IMG/VR virus record: IMGVR_UViG_3300030109_000596
Coordinates: 1 to 29,480 of that record
Direction: 5' to 3' (one strand)
DNA: 29,480 nucleotides
Source: a virus
The translations under genes were made by a program, and so were the position numbers. The notes under the pieces are model-generated. The model saw nothing but the letters and a program-made list of their open reading frames with translations. It did no database searches and was not told the origin of the DNA. Shown in pieces: positions 22,568 to 29,480 of the stretch. Position 1 is the stretch's first letter; every line of letters starts with the position of its first letter.

Positions 22568-23245
22568 ATGGACATTAAAGAAAAAATTTTAGTAGCACTT
22601 GGTCTTAATAAAGAAGATGAAGTGAAATTAGCTTGGCAGGGAAAATCAGAAGATGGAACAATTTTTGTTTCTACTGCTGAAGAATTAGAATCAGGTGTAG
22701 ACATTTCGGTATTAACTGAAGATGGTACTACAATTTTATTACCTGTAGGAACTTATAAAACAGATACAGGAATATCTTTTAGAGTAGATGCTGAAGGTAT
22801 TGTAGCTGAAGTTATTGAATCAGAAACAGAAGAAGAAGTTGAAGCATCAGATGAAGAATTAGCAGTAGACGATGGTAAAGAAGCTGATGTTGATGACTGG
22901 GCAGGTATGGAGAAAAGAATCCAAAACCTAGAAGATGCGGTAGCAAAATTAAAAGAAGATAAGATTGGTGGAGATGATGATGTTGAAGAAATGACTGAAG
23001 AAGTTATTGAACCATCTGATAAACCAAAAACAATAACAACAAAAGAAGTTAAAGAATTTTCAGCAGAAGATGAAGTAGCAAATTTAAAATCTGAGAATGA
23101 AAAACTTAAAACAGAATTGGCAGAAAGTCCTGCTGATACTCCAATAAACACAAATAAATTTAGCTCACAACGACCTGTAATTTCAAGAAGGGATTACAAT
23201 AAATTGTCTAAAAGAGAGAAATTTTTACACGACTTAAACAAATAA
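22568..23245 (+). CDS. Capsid scaffold-like acidic protein, 225 aa
   Basis: A 225-residue protein, very acidic in the middle (ESETEEEVEASDEELAVDDG), with a predicted coiled coil (MEKRIQNLEDAVAKLKED and EVANLKSENEKLKTELAES) and a basic tail (RRDYNKLSKREKFLHDLNK). The combination of acidic core, coiled coils and basic C-terminal helix is typical of scaffold proteins, and its place between protease and major capsid gene agrees. A TCTATA-core AT word (22543-22557) lies in the leader. Confidence 0.72.
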   Translation: MDIKEKILVALGLNKEDEVKLAWQGKSEDGTIFVSTAEELESGVDISVLTEDGTTILLPVGTYKTDTGISFRVDAEGIVAEVIESETEEEVEASDEELAVDDGKEADVDDWAGMEKRIQNLEDAVAKLKEDKIGGDDDVEEMTEEVIEPSDKPKTITTKEVKEFSAEDEVANLKSENEKLKTELAESPADTPINTNKFSSQRPVISRRDYNKLSKREKFLHDLNK

Positions 23246-23269
23246 ATAATAACCAAAAAATAAAAAAAA

Positions 23270-24217
23270 ATGGCTTTTAGCGTAACAAGTAATTTCAGAG
23301 GAAAGGCGGCAGGATTTTATATCAGTGCTGCATTAAACCAAGCAACATCACTTGACTATCTTACAATGATAGAAAATGTGAAATATGAATCTAATATTCA
23401 ACGTATGGCAATAACTGCAGATTCAACTCCAGCAGGGCCAATTACGGCAGCAAGTTGTGATTTCACAACAGCAGGAGATTTAGATTTAACAGAAAAAGTA
23501 TTAAAACCAACCAATCTACAAGTTAACTTACAACTTTGTAAAGCTAATCTTCTTTCAAGTTGGGAAGCTCTACAAATGAGAGCAGGAGCAGGAGCACCAC
23601 CACCAGCATCTTTTGAAGACTATCTAATTTCTTATATGGGAGAAGTTATAGCAGATGCAACTGAAACTTCAATATGGGCAGGAGATGCAGTAACAGGAGG
23701 AGATTTTTATGGCTTTACAGGAGGAACAAATGGTTACCTTAGAGCAACAGGAGCTAATGCTGATGCAACAGTTAATCAAGCTGTATTATCAGGCGGAGCA
23801 GGTGTTGCACCAGTAGTAGGAACTATTATAGCAGATTTACAAGTTGCTTTAGATGCTACTCCATCATCAATTATTGGAAAAGAAGATTTACATATCTATG
23901 TAAACCAAAAAAATTACCAACTTTATATTCAAGCAGTATCTTTATTAGGTTACATGAACGCTTACAATATGAATAGTGATTACGAGCCAAGAGTTAATGG
24001 AGTAAGAATTGCAGTTTGTAATGGATTACAGGATGCAGAAATTGTAGCAGCTCAAAAATCTAACATGTTCTTCGGAACTGACTTGCTTTCAGATGCAACT
24101 AGAATCCAACTTTTAGACATGGCTGAGCTAGATGGTTCAGACAACATGAGAATGGTTGCAAGATATTCTGCAGGTGTTCAAACTGGAGTTGGTGCTGATA
24201 TAGTATTAGTATCGTAA
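23270..24217 (+). CDS. Major capsid protein, HK97-fold type, 315 aa
   Basis: A 315-residue protein in the scaffold-capsid position. It shows a loop-like N-terminal region, then LQLCKANLLSSWEALQMRAG, a FEDYLISYMGEVIADATETS spine-helix-like segment and a C-terminal ADLQVALDATPSSIIGKEDL / MFFGTDLLSDATRIQLLDM part, consistent with the HK97-fold P- and A-domains. It would form the capsid shell after scaffold removal. It is preceded by 24 A-rich bases and followed by a UUCG hairpin, which may help give it high, discrete mRNA levels. Confidence 0.85.
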   Translation: MAFSVTSNFRGKAAGFYISAALNQATSLDYLTMIENVKYESNIQRMAITADSTPAGPITAASCDFTTAGDLDLTEKVLKPTNLQVNLQLCKANLLSSWEALQMRAGAGAPPPASFEDYLISYMGEVIADATETSIWAGDAVTGGDFYGFTGGTNGYLRATGANADATVNQAVLSGGAGVAPVVGTIIADLQVALDATPSSIIGKEDLHIYVNQKNYQLYIQAVSLLGYMNAYNMNSDYEPRVNGVRIAVCNGLQDAEIVAAQKSNMFFGTDLLSDATRIQLLDMAELDGSDNMRMVARYSAGVQTGVGADIVLVS

Positions 24218-24230
24218 TAAACTAATTAAT

Positions 24231-24258
24231 AGATGCAAGGGCTTCGGCTCTTGCTTCT
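24231..24258 (+). terminator. UUCG-tetraloop hairpin after capsid gene (terminator or mRNA end)
   Basis: GCAAGGGC (24235-24242) pairs with GCTCTTGC (24247-24254) around a TTCG loop, with one G-U pair. AGA/TCT extends the stem by three pairs past a T-T mismatch. The downstream tail TTAACCCTT is only partly U-rich, so termination may be partial or the hairpin may instead protect capsid mRNA. Confidence 0.65.
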
Positions 24259-24282
24259 TTAACCCTTAAAAAATAAAAAACT

Positions 24283-24867
24283 ATGGCATGTACAGCACTA
24301 AGCAGAGCAAGAGTATTAGATTGCTCCAGAACAGCAGGGGGTATTAAATATGTTTATTTTTCAGTGTATTCAAATTTTGAAAGAGAGGATTGGTCAGTAG
24401 ATGGTACTAATGCAATGGAAATTGATGTTATTGACTTTAAAACTTCAAACATTTATAGATATGCATTTCCAGTAGGTTCAGCATCTTTTACGGATACAAT
24501 AACTGCATCAGATGAAAATGGAACAATATCTTATACTCCTACATTAAATCTTGTATTATCAAGAATTAATAAAGAAGACCAAAACGAAATAAAATTATTA
24601 TGTCAATCCAGAGTTCGTGTGTTTATTCAACTACAAGAAGAATTATCAACAGGAACTAATGTTATTTTGGCGGCAGGAATGATTAATGGGATGTCAGTAA
24701 CTACAGGGAGCATTGATTCAGGTCAAGCACTTGGAGATAAAAATGGTTACACATTGACACTCACAGGACAGGAGCCAACTCCTTCTTATTTATTAGAAGA
24801 TTATGCATTAGCAACAGGTCCTTTAAGCAATACAGGATTTACAAATGACACTTTAGTTATTGAGTAA
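24283..24867 (+). CDS. Probable major tail tube protein, 194 aa
   Basis: A 194-residue protein with the beta-rich, Thr/Ser-rich composition of tail tube subunits. It has IKYVYFSVYSNFEREDWSVD, a TLNLVLSRINKEDQNEIKLL segment and KNGYTLTLTGQEPTPSYLLE near the end, as in known flavobacterial phage tail tube candidates. It lies after the capsid gene and its hairpin and before a strong terminator, so it is probably expressed at high level as tail tube should be. A head decoration protein is the alternative. Confidence 0.6.
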   Translation: MACTALSRARVLDCSRTAGGIKYVYFSVYSNFEREDWSVDGTNAMEIDVIDFKTSNIYRYAFPVGSASFTDTITASDENGTISYTPTLNLVLSRINKEDQNEIKLLCQSRVRVFIQLQEELSTGTNVILAAGMINGMSVTTGSIDSGQALGDKNGYTLTLTGQEPTPSYLLEDYALATGPLSNTGFTNDTLVIE

Positions 24868-24908
24868 CTAATAAAATTTTTAGTAGTTTCCTTATATATT
24901 CTTAGATT

Positions 24909-24939
24909 AGAGTGGTTTTATGCCACTCTTTTCTTTTTA
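24909..24939 (+). terminator. Rho-independent terminator
   Basis: AGAGTGG (24909-24915) and CCACTCT (24923-24929) form a 7-pair stem around a TTTTATG loop, followed by TTTTCTTTTTA. It lies 41 bases after the tail tube candidate and is the clearest terminator in the genome. It separates the capsid and tail tube block from accessory structural genes. Confidence 0.85.
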
Positions 24940-24957
24940 TAAGCAAATAAAAACAAG

Positions 24958-24975
24958 ATTTTTCTATATTATAAT
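24958..24975 (+). promoter_or_regulatory. AT motif ATTTTTCTATATTATAAT after terminator (candidate late promoter)
   Basis: This word ends directly at ATG 24976 and matches that at 12527-12546 in 17 of its 18 bases. Because a strong terminator ends about 19 bases upstream, transcription of the next gene needs either a promoter here or read-through. That makes this copy the strongest argument that the motif is a promoter for a phage sigma factor. Confidence 0.45.
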
Positions 24976-25455
24976 ATGATACAAGCTATAACTGAAACTA
25001 ATTTAGATGTTTACCTGCAAACGTTAGATAATAAAATCAGTTTGTTAGCAAATGGACAGTTAAGATATTTATGGAAGTTCACTAATAAAATGAGTAAACA
25101 GGTGTATTATAATTATGCAGCTACAGAAGGGAAAAAAGAAAGATATAATACTTTTGGATTTAGTTATAATGAAACAAGAGGGATATATACTGGTAGAATA
25201 AATTTTATTCCTTCAGGCTATTGGACTTATGAAGTATATGAAGTGGCTTGGATTGGGACAGTTACTATTTCTGATGGTTATGCTCCAAAAAATGAAACTG
25301 ACGTTTTGTTTCCTCCAGCAAATGATAAAGGAATAACACAAGGACTTGTAACAAAAGGAATTATGTATGTTGCTGATAAAGCAGGCGAAGAACAAGTACA
25401 ATACACGCAACATCCTCAAACTAGTGGAACAAATTACATTTGGTATGGTGATTAA
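24976..25455 (+). CDS. Structural protein, 159 aa, unknown role
   Basis: A 159-residue protein with aromatic-rich beta strands (LRYLWKFTNKMSKQVYYNY and NFIPSGYWTYEVYEVAW). No catalytic motif. It resembles proteins conserved among flavobacterial phages next to virion genes, which suggests a fibre, tail or head-decoration part. It begins immediately behind the TCTATA motif and ends 24 bases before the next gene. Confidence 0.6.
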   Translation: MIQAITETNLDVYLQTLDNKISLLANGQLRYLWKFTNKMSKQVYYNYAATEGKKERYNTFGFSYNETRGIYTGRINFIPSGYWTYEVYEVAWIGTVTISDGYAPKNETDVLFPPANDKGITQGLVTKGIMYVADKAGEEQVQYTQHPQTSGTNYIWYGD

Positions 25456-25479
25456 ATTAAAAAATAAAAAATAAAAAAA

Positions 25480-25773
25480 ATGAGTATAGATAATGTACAA
25501 CAATTATTAGATGAACAATTAGGAAAAAGAAAAGTAGATGTTATTTCTACAGAGACAATTTTAGTAGGTGCTGGTAAAAGTTATTATGCACTTCATTTCT
25601 TAACAGATACAATAGTATCGGCTATTACAATAGCAAATGATTCAGGAGCTACTGAATCTACTCCAGGCGCATTAGTAAGAACATATACAGCAGGAACAAC
25701 CTTATTTTTAAATGTAACTGCTATTACGACTACGAATGGCTTAGTTATAGGTTATTACGAGCAAAATTCATAA
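25480..25773 (+). CDS. Small structural protein, 97 aa, possible decoration protein
   Basis: A 97-residue protein. The first 25 residues are helical (VQQLLDEQLGKRKVDV) and the rest is Thr/Ala/Gly-rich beta (AGKSYYALHFLTDTIVSAIT and TLFLNVTAITTTNGLVIGYY). Size and composition fit a capsid decoration or fibre-associated subunit. It is preceded by a long A-rich leader and followed by the LamG-like gene after one base. Confidence 0.55.
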   Translation: MSIDNVQQLLDEQLGKRKVDVISTETILVGAGKSYYALHFLTDTIVSAITIANDSGATESTPGALVRTYTAGTTLFLNVTAITTTNGLVIGYYEQNS

Positions 25774-25774
25774 T

Positions 25775-26488
25775 ATGAAATTAGGATTAGACCTTAGTTT
25801 AACAGATGAAGCAACTGCATTAACTTGGCAACCTTCTGATGAAGCTGATTGTGTAGGTTGGTATAAATATAACACTGGATTTACGACAGTAAGTGATAAT
25901 GTTTCTGAATGGGCTGACCAATCAGGAAATGGTAATGATGCCACTCAAACTGATGCGGCTAATAGACCTGCATTGGAGGAACATAGTCGAGTTGTATTTG
26001 ATGGAGATGAGACACCTGGAGGAGACCCAGACCATTTAGATATACCTCAACTCACAATAGCAGGAGATTTAACAATTGGGGTATCTATGAATTTAAACGA
26101 AGCAGGGGGGGTATTATTAGGAGATAATACTACTTCTAATGAATTTATACGTTTTACAGCAACACAAGAACTTAGAATAAGAAATACAGGTAACACTGCA
26201 ATAAATATAGATTTATTAGCTGGCAATAGTTTTGTTGATTCAGGATTTATGGTTTTAACTAGGGGGACATTTTTTGGATTAAATAATATGTGGAGATTAT
26301 ATTGGAATGGAGTACTGCAAAACATTAACCAATTAGCCGACACTTGTTTGTTTGATGCAATTGGAGTAAGGAAGCCAACTAATAATCCTTTGAATGGTAA
26401 TATATATGAATTATCTATATTTACTTCAGCTAGTGATGCATTAATCGATAATCTTAATTCAAGGTTAGGTTCAATACCAAGAAAATAA
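25775..26488 (+). CDS. LamG / concanavalin-like lectin domain virion protein, 237 aa
   Basis: A 237-residue protein with the laminin-G / concanavalin A-like start typical of phage fibre or head decoration domains: WYKYNTGFTTVSDNVSEWAD followed by QSGNGNDATQ (about 49-58), then RVVFDGDETP, a TIGVSMNLNEAGGVLLGD strand, and MWRLYWNGVLQN. These domains usually bind glycans. It is likely displayed on the virion for attachment to host or surrounding polysaccharide. It precedes the portal gene by four bases. Confidence 0.7.
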   Translation: MKLGLDLSLTDEATALTWQPSDEADCVGWYKYNTGFTTVSDNVSEWADQSGNGNDATQTDAANRPALEEHSRVVFDGDETPGGDPDHLDIPQLTIAGDLTIGVSMNLNEAGGVLLGDNTTSNEFIRFTATQELRIRNTGNTAINIDLLAGNSFVDSGFMVLTRGTFFGLNNMWRLYWNGVLQNINQLADTCLFDAIGVRKPTNNPLNGNIYELSIFTSASDALIDNLNSRLGSIPRK

Positions 26489-26492
26489 AAAT

Positions 26493-28511
26493 ATGAAAGA
26501 CAATATCATTAATATTAATTTAGAAACATCAACATCACCGATAGTGCAAGAAGTTCGTGGCCGTGACTGGATAGAATATGGCACAGAAAATTGGAAAAAT
26601 TTATACCCTCAATTCCTTATAGATTTATACTATTCTAGTTCAATATCTGCTGCAATTATAAATGCAACAGCCGAAATGATTGCAGGAGAAGATTTAGTAA
26701 TTGAAGATGATGATGATAGAAATTTAGAAGCAAGAATTAAGTTACAGAATTTTATGAATAGAGCAAATGGAAATGAGAGTTTGCACGAAGTCTTAAAAAA
26801 GGTAGCTTTTGATTTTAAACTACAAGGAGCATTTGCTTTGAATATTGTATGGTCAAAAGACCGTACTCAAATAGCTGAAATTTATCACGTTGGAGTTGAG
26901 AAAGTAAGATGTTGCAGACCTGATGAGTTTGGAAAGACTAAAGGTTATTACATCTCAGCAGATTGGTCAAATACTAGACAAAACAAACCTTATTATGTTC
27001 CTGCCTTTAATACTAATGATAGAACATCTGCTAATCAAATAATGTATTCGGGGCTTTATTCTCCTAATATGAATAGCTACTACACTCCTGATTATGTTAG
27101 TTGTAATAATTGGGCATTAATAGATTCTAGAGTATCAGAATACCATCTAAACAATATATCTAATGGCTTTGCAGGTAGCTTTATGATTAGTTTTGCTAAC
27201 GGAGTACCGACACAAGAAGAAAGATTTCAAATAGAACAAAGTTTAACAGAAAAGTTTTGTTCAGAATCCAATGCAGGTAAATTTGTATTAACTTTTAGTG
27301 ATGACAAAACAAGAACTCCAGAAATAACTCCTATAAGTACAAGCGACTTAGACAAAAGCTATTTAGCATTACAAGAATTACTCACGCAGAACATACTTTC
27401 AGGACACAGGTGCACCTCACCTATGTTAATGGGTATAAAGTCCGATACAGGGCTTGGAAACAATGCTGACGAGCTTAATTCGGCTGCAAACTTTTACCTC
27501 AATACAGTAGTTAAACCATATCAAGACCAAATCGTTAAACAATTAAGAAAAATATTTCAAGTTAATGATATGGATATGCCTGTGAATTTTGTTCAACTCA
27601 AACCTATTACAGTTAAATTTACAAGTGAAGATTTAAAAGCTGTAATGACACAAGATGAAATAAGAGAGGAATTAGGATTAGAACCATTAGAAACAAGGGT
27701 AGATGTAGATTTAAGTAAAGTAGGAATGATAGATGGAAAACCTGTTTTTAGTACAATAGAAGAAGCTGAAGCACACGCAAAGACTTTAGGATGTGAAGGG
27801 TACCATATACACGAATATGAAGGGAAAACTGCTTATATGGCTTGTAAAGACCATTCAGAGGCCACTACTCTTAAGGTTGAAAAAACAGAGTTAGAAAGTT
27901 TTATTGAAGAATTTGGTGAAGATATTCCTGAAGGATGGGAGATGATAGATGAAGAAATAGTAGATGGAGAGCATCAAGATTTTGATTTTGAAAAAGAATT
28001 AAATAAAGTAGCTTCTGAAAAATTTGATTTTGTTTCAACAGGAAGAGCAACTCCTAATACTAGAAGTGAGCAAGATGGATTAAATAAAAAGGGAGATGCT
28101 TTTTATAAAGTGAGATATGTTTATACCAAAAATAATTCTTTAAGTCAAGAAGGAAGTACAAGGGATTTTTGCAGACTTATGATGGCATCTAAAAAAATAT
28201 ATAGAAAGGAAAATATAATAAATATGGGAAGCAAGCCAGTAAATGCAGGTTGGGGTCCTCGTGGTGCAGCTACTTATTCTATATGGTTATACAAAGGCGG
28301 AGGAAATTGCCACCATTTTTGGAAACGAAGAATATTTAAAGCACCTGCTAGTGATGAAGGGTTTGTAGTTTATCCTGATAATGTAACAACTGATAAAATT
28401 ATTACAGCTACAAAAGCAAAAAGTGAAGGATTTACAATTAAAAGAAATGACAGTCTAGTCGCAAGAGCACCTAAGACTATGAAGAACCAAGGATTTTTAG
28501 AACCAAGATAA
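26493..28511 (+). CDS. Portal protein with C-terminal fusion (Cys/His and CHH-W domains), 672 aa
   Basis: Residues 1-405 fit a phage portal: IEYGTENWKNLYPQFLIDLY, SISAAIINATAEMIAGEDL, a helical stem-like region and STSDLDKSYLALQELLTQNI, then the crown-like KPYQDQIVKQLRKIFQ. The DNA-filled capsid enters and leaves through this ring. Residues about 434-454 form a Cys/His motif (GCEGYHIHEYEGKTAYMACK, then DH) that could bind zinc. Residues about 512-672 form another domain with YKVRYVYTKNN, STRDFCRLMMASKKIYRKEN, VNAGWGPRGAATYSIWLYKG and NCHHFWKR. A usual portal is about 400-520 residues, so this is a fusion. Protein-processing or internal-capsid roles are possible. Confidence 0.85.
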   Translation: MKDNIININLETSTSPIVQEVRGRDWIEYGTENWKNLYPQFLIDLYYSSSISAAIINATAEMIAGEDLVIEDDDDRNLEARIKLQNFMNRANGNESLHEVLKKVAFDFKLQGAFALNIVWSKDRTQIAEIYHVGVEKVRCCRPDEFGKTKGYYISADWSNTRQNKPYYVPAFNTNDRTSANQIMYSGLYSPNMNSYYTPDYVSCNNWALIDSRVSEYHLNNISNGFAGSFMISFANGVPTQEERFQIEQSLTEKFCSESNAGKFVLTFSDDKTRTPEITPISTSDLDKSYLALQELLTQNILSGHRCTSPMLMGIKSDTGLGNNADELNSAANFYLNTVVKPYQDQIVKQLRKIFQVNDMDMPVNFVQLKPITVKFTSEDLKAVMTQDEIREELGLEPLETRVDVDLSKVGMIDGKPVFSTIEEAEAHAKTLGCEGYHIHEYEGKTAYMACKDHSEATTLKVEKTELESFIEEFGEDIPEGWEMIDEEIVDGEHQDFDFEKELNKVASEKFDFVSTGRATPNTRSEQDGLNKKGDAFYKVRYVYTKNNSLSQEGSTRDFCRLMMASKKIYRKENIINMGSKPVNAGWGPRGAATYSIWLYKGGGNCHHFWKRRIFKAPASDEGFVVYPDNVTTDKIITATKAKSEGFTIKRNDSLVARAPKTMKNQGFLEPR

Positions 28512-28513
28512 CT

Positions 28514-29074
28514 ATGGCATACGTATTATTCATCAGTGAAAGTAAATTAAAAGATTCTACAGCAATCAATTTGAATGTAGATGTTAACCTATTATTGCCT
28601 TATGTAAGACAAGCGCAAAAACTTTATGTAGAACCTAAATTAGGAACAGATTTATATGAAGCATTAAAGACTAAAATTACAGGAAGTACATTAACAGGAG
28701 CTTATAAGATTTTAGTAGATGATTATATAGGTGACATGCTTCCAAATTGGGCATTTTACCACGCTATTCCATTCCTTAGATTTAAAATAGAAAATGGAAA
28801 TATATATTCTAAAACTTCAGAAACAGGTTCTCCATTAAGTACCGAAGAAGCTCAACATCTTAGAGAGGAAGTTAGAAATACAGCAGAATATTATACAGAA
28901 AGAATGATTGAGTATGTAACTAATAATACAGGTAGTTTTCCTGAGTATAATACAAATAGCGGAGCAGAAATAAGTCCTGATAGGAACGCATACTATAATG
29001 GAATGAATCTTGAAAGACCAACTCCACAAGGCACTAAATTAACATTAAGAAACTTTTTAAGCGCAGGAGATTAA
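28514..29074 (+). CDS. Head-tail connector (DUF6712-like), 186 aa
   Basis: A 186-residue helical protein with the motif order seen in DUF6712-type connectors: LLLPYVRQAQKLYVEPKLGT, then LYEALKTKITG, YIGDMLPNWAFYHAIPFLRF and a C-terminal SAEISPDRNAYYNGM-type stretch. These proteins attach beneath the portal and seal the head. Position after the portal (two bases) agrees. Its TAA overlaps the next ATG by one base. Confidence 0.75.
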   Translation: MAYVLFISESKLKDSTAINLNVDVNLLLPYVRQAQKLYVEPKLGTDLYEALKTKITGSTLTGAYKILVDDYIGDMLPNWAFYHAIPFLRFKIENGNIYSKTSETGSPLSTEEAQHLREEVRNTAEYYTERMIEYVTNNTGSFPEYNTNSGAEISPDRNAYYNGMNLERPTPQGTKLTLRNFLSAGD

Positions 29075-29190
29075 TGAAGAAACATTATAAACCAAAGAAA
29101 AAAAATATAATTAAGCTAAAATCCTACTTGGATAAAAAACCAAAAAAAAATGACAGACCTGAAAGACACAATACAAGTAGGAATAGCTAA
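29074..29190 (+). CDS. Small basic protein, 38 aa
   Basis: ATG 29074 overlaps the stop of the connector by one base (TAATG). The 38 residues are mostly Lys, Arg and Asn (KKHYKPKKKNIIKLKSYLDK). No domain. The last 41 bases overlap the holin-like gene, so at least part of the frame is constrained by it. It resembles the basic 41-residue peptide at 4-129 only in charge. It is probably translated with the connector. Confidence 0.45.
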   Translation: MKKHYKPKKKNIIKLKSYLDKKPKKNDRPERHNTSRNS

Positions 29191-29308
29191 CGGTTCAGCT
29201 ATTGGAGTTTCATTAGTTGAAGCTAATGAGATATTAACCTTTATTTCATTAGGGTTAGCAATAGCATTTACAATATATAAATTCATCAAATTTGAAATTA
29301 AAAAATAA
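29150..29308 (+). CDS. Single-pass membrane protein, holin-like, 52 aa
   Basis: The 52-residue frame runs from ATG 29150 to TAA 29306-29308, directly before the basic gene in the repeat. Residues 28-44 (ILTFISLGLAIAFTIYKF) form one membrane segment, with an acidic/polar N-terminus (MTDLKDTIQVGIANGSAIGV) and basic end (KFEIKK). One pass, short length and proximity to the DUF5675 gene suggest a holin or pinholin. I recall similar short proteins in flavobacterial phages. The two-pass protein at 529-720 is the alternative holin. Confidence 0.6.
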   Translation: MTDLKDTIQVGIANGSAIGVSLVEANEILTFISLGLAIAFTIYKFIKFEIKK

Positions 29309-29480
29309 ATGGCTAAAAAAATTAGTTCAAATACTTACAAATCTTCTAGGAAGAAAAGAAAAGGAGTTCATTCCAAAAACGCTTCCAAAGGACAAAATGC
29401 TTATAAACAAGAATACAGAGGTCAAGGGCGTTAATCTTTTAATTTTAAGAGATACGTTTACTGAAGAATCGACAATTGGA
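29306..29480. repeat. Terminal direct repeat, right copy (circular junction)
   Basis: This copy matches 1-175 with one difference (T at 29404, C at 99). It contains a second copy of the 41-residue basic gene (29309-29434), complete, and the first 84 bases of the DUF5675 gene (29397-29480), which the window's end cuts off. These are not extra genes: they are the same locus seen twice if the molecule is circular. Confidence 0.93.
29309..29434 (+). CDS. Second copy of the 41-residue basic gene (repeat duplicate)
   Basis: This has the same reading frame as 4-129, with one silent difference (TAT for TAC, Tyr). It follows the holin-like stop without a gap, and shows the natural upstream context of the gene that the left copy lacks. 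Count it once in a gene total. Confidence 0.7.
   Translation: MAKKISSNTYKSSRKKRKGVHSKNASKGQNAYKQEYRGQGR

Noticed and set aside
22753-23151. Antisense open frame of 132 codons
   Set aside because: It is opposite the scaffold's acidic repeats, which automatically give Ser/Phe-rich reverse frames.
1-29480. Integrase, repressor, tRNA, CRISPR array or insertion sequence
   Set aside because: None could be recognised by eye in any frame or gap; a tRNAscan or HMM run could still find a divergent one.

Overview
Kind of element: the window is best read as the complete, circularly mapping genome of a small tailed phage (Caudoviricetes, siphovirus-like). It has terminase, portal, prohead protease, scaffold, an HK97-fold-like major capsid protein, tail chaperones, tape measure and tail tip proteins, and no ribosomal, metabolic or plasmid backbone genes. 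Every supported gene is on the + strand, and most are packed with 1-20 base overlaps. The first 175 bases recur at the end (29306-29480) with one mismatch, so the unique unit is about 29,305 bp and reading frames run smoothly across the junction. The DNA is visibly very AT-rich. A Bacteroidetes host, probably a marine flavobacterium, is inferred from a DUF3127-type OB-fold protein in the SSB position, a TAnnTTTG-type promoter and starts preceded by A/T-rich leaders instead of Shine-Dalgarno sites. No integrase, repressor, tRNA, CRISPR array or insertion sequence was seen, which suggests a lytic lifestyle. Layout: (1) 29074-1524, wrapping through the junction, is a probable lysis/late-end cluster: basic peptides, a holin-like membrane protein, a DUF5675 protein, a second small membrane protein, a metallophosphoesterase and a 25-residue membrane peptide. 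(2) 1578-3143 holds a Bacteroidetes-type promoter followed by five short unknown early genes. (3) 3191-6333 is replication and recombination: a probable annealing protein, a leaky terminator, the DUF3127 OB-fold protein, a protein with only the DnaA DNA-binding domain, a winged-helix replisome organiser, a helix-turn-helix protein and a NinG-like protein. There is no DNA polymerase or helicase, so host machinery must be borrowed. (4) 6356-8519 is a regulatory block with a phage sigma factor, Cys-rich proteins and a DUF3310 protein. (5) 8516-10882 is a ParB-like protein, a TAGT-like (TET/JBP-associated) glycosyltransferase and an NDP-sugar epimerase. (6) 10869-12411 is terminase. (7) 12547-21781 is the tail, starting with two chaperone frames joined by a canonical -1 frameshift site. 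(8) 21818-24217 is protease, scaffold and capsid. (9) 24283-26488 is a probable tail tube protein, a terminator and accessory structural genes including a lectin-like protein. (10) 26493-29074 is a portal with a large C-terminal fusion, then a head-tail connector. How it works together: the sigma factor could redirect host RNA polymerase to a short AT motif (TCTATA core) that recurs just ahead of several virion genes. The DnaA-like and winged-helix proteins would recruit the host replisome. The glycosyltransferase-epimerase pair, placed directly before terminase, is the best candidate for an undescribed system: glycosylation of phage DNA (or of virions) with no base-hydroxylating enzyme encoded in the genome.
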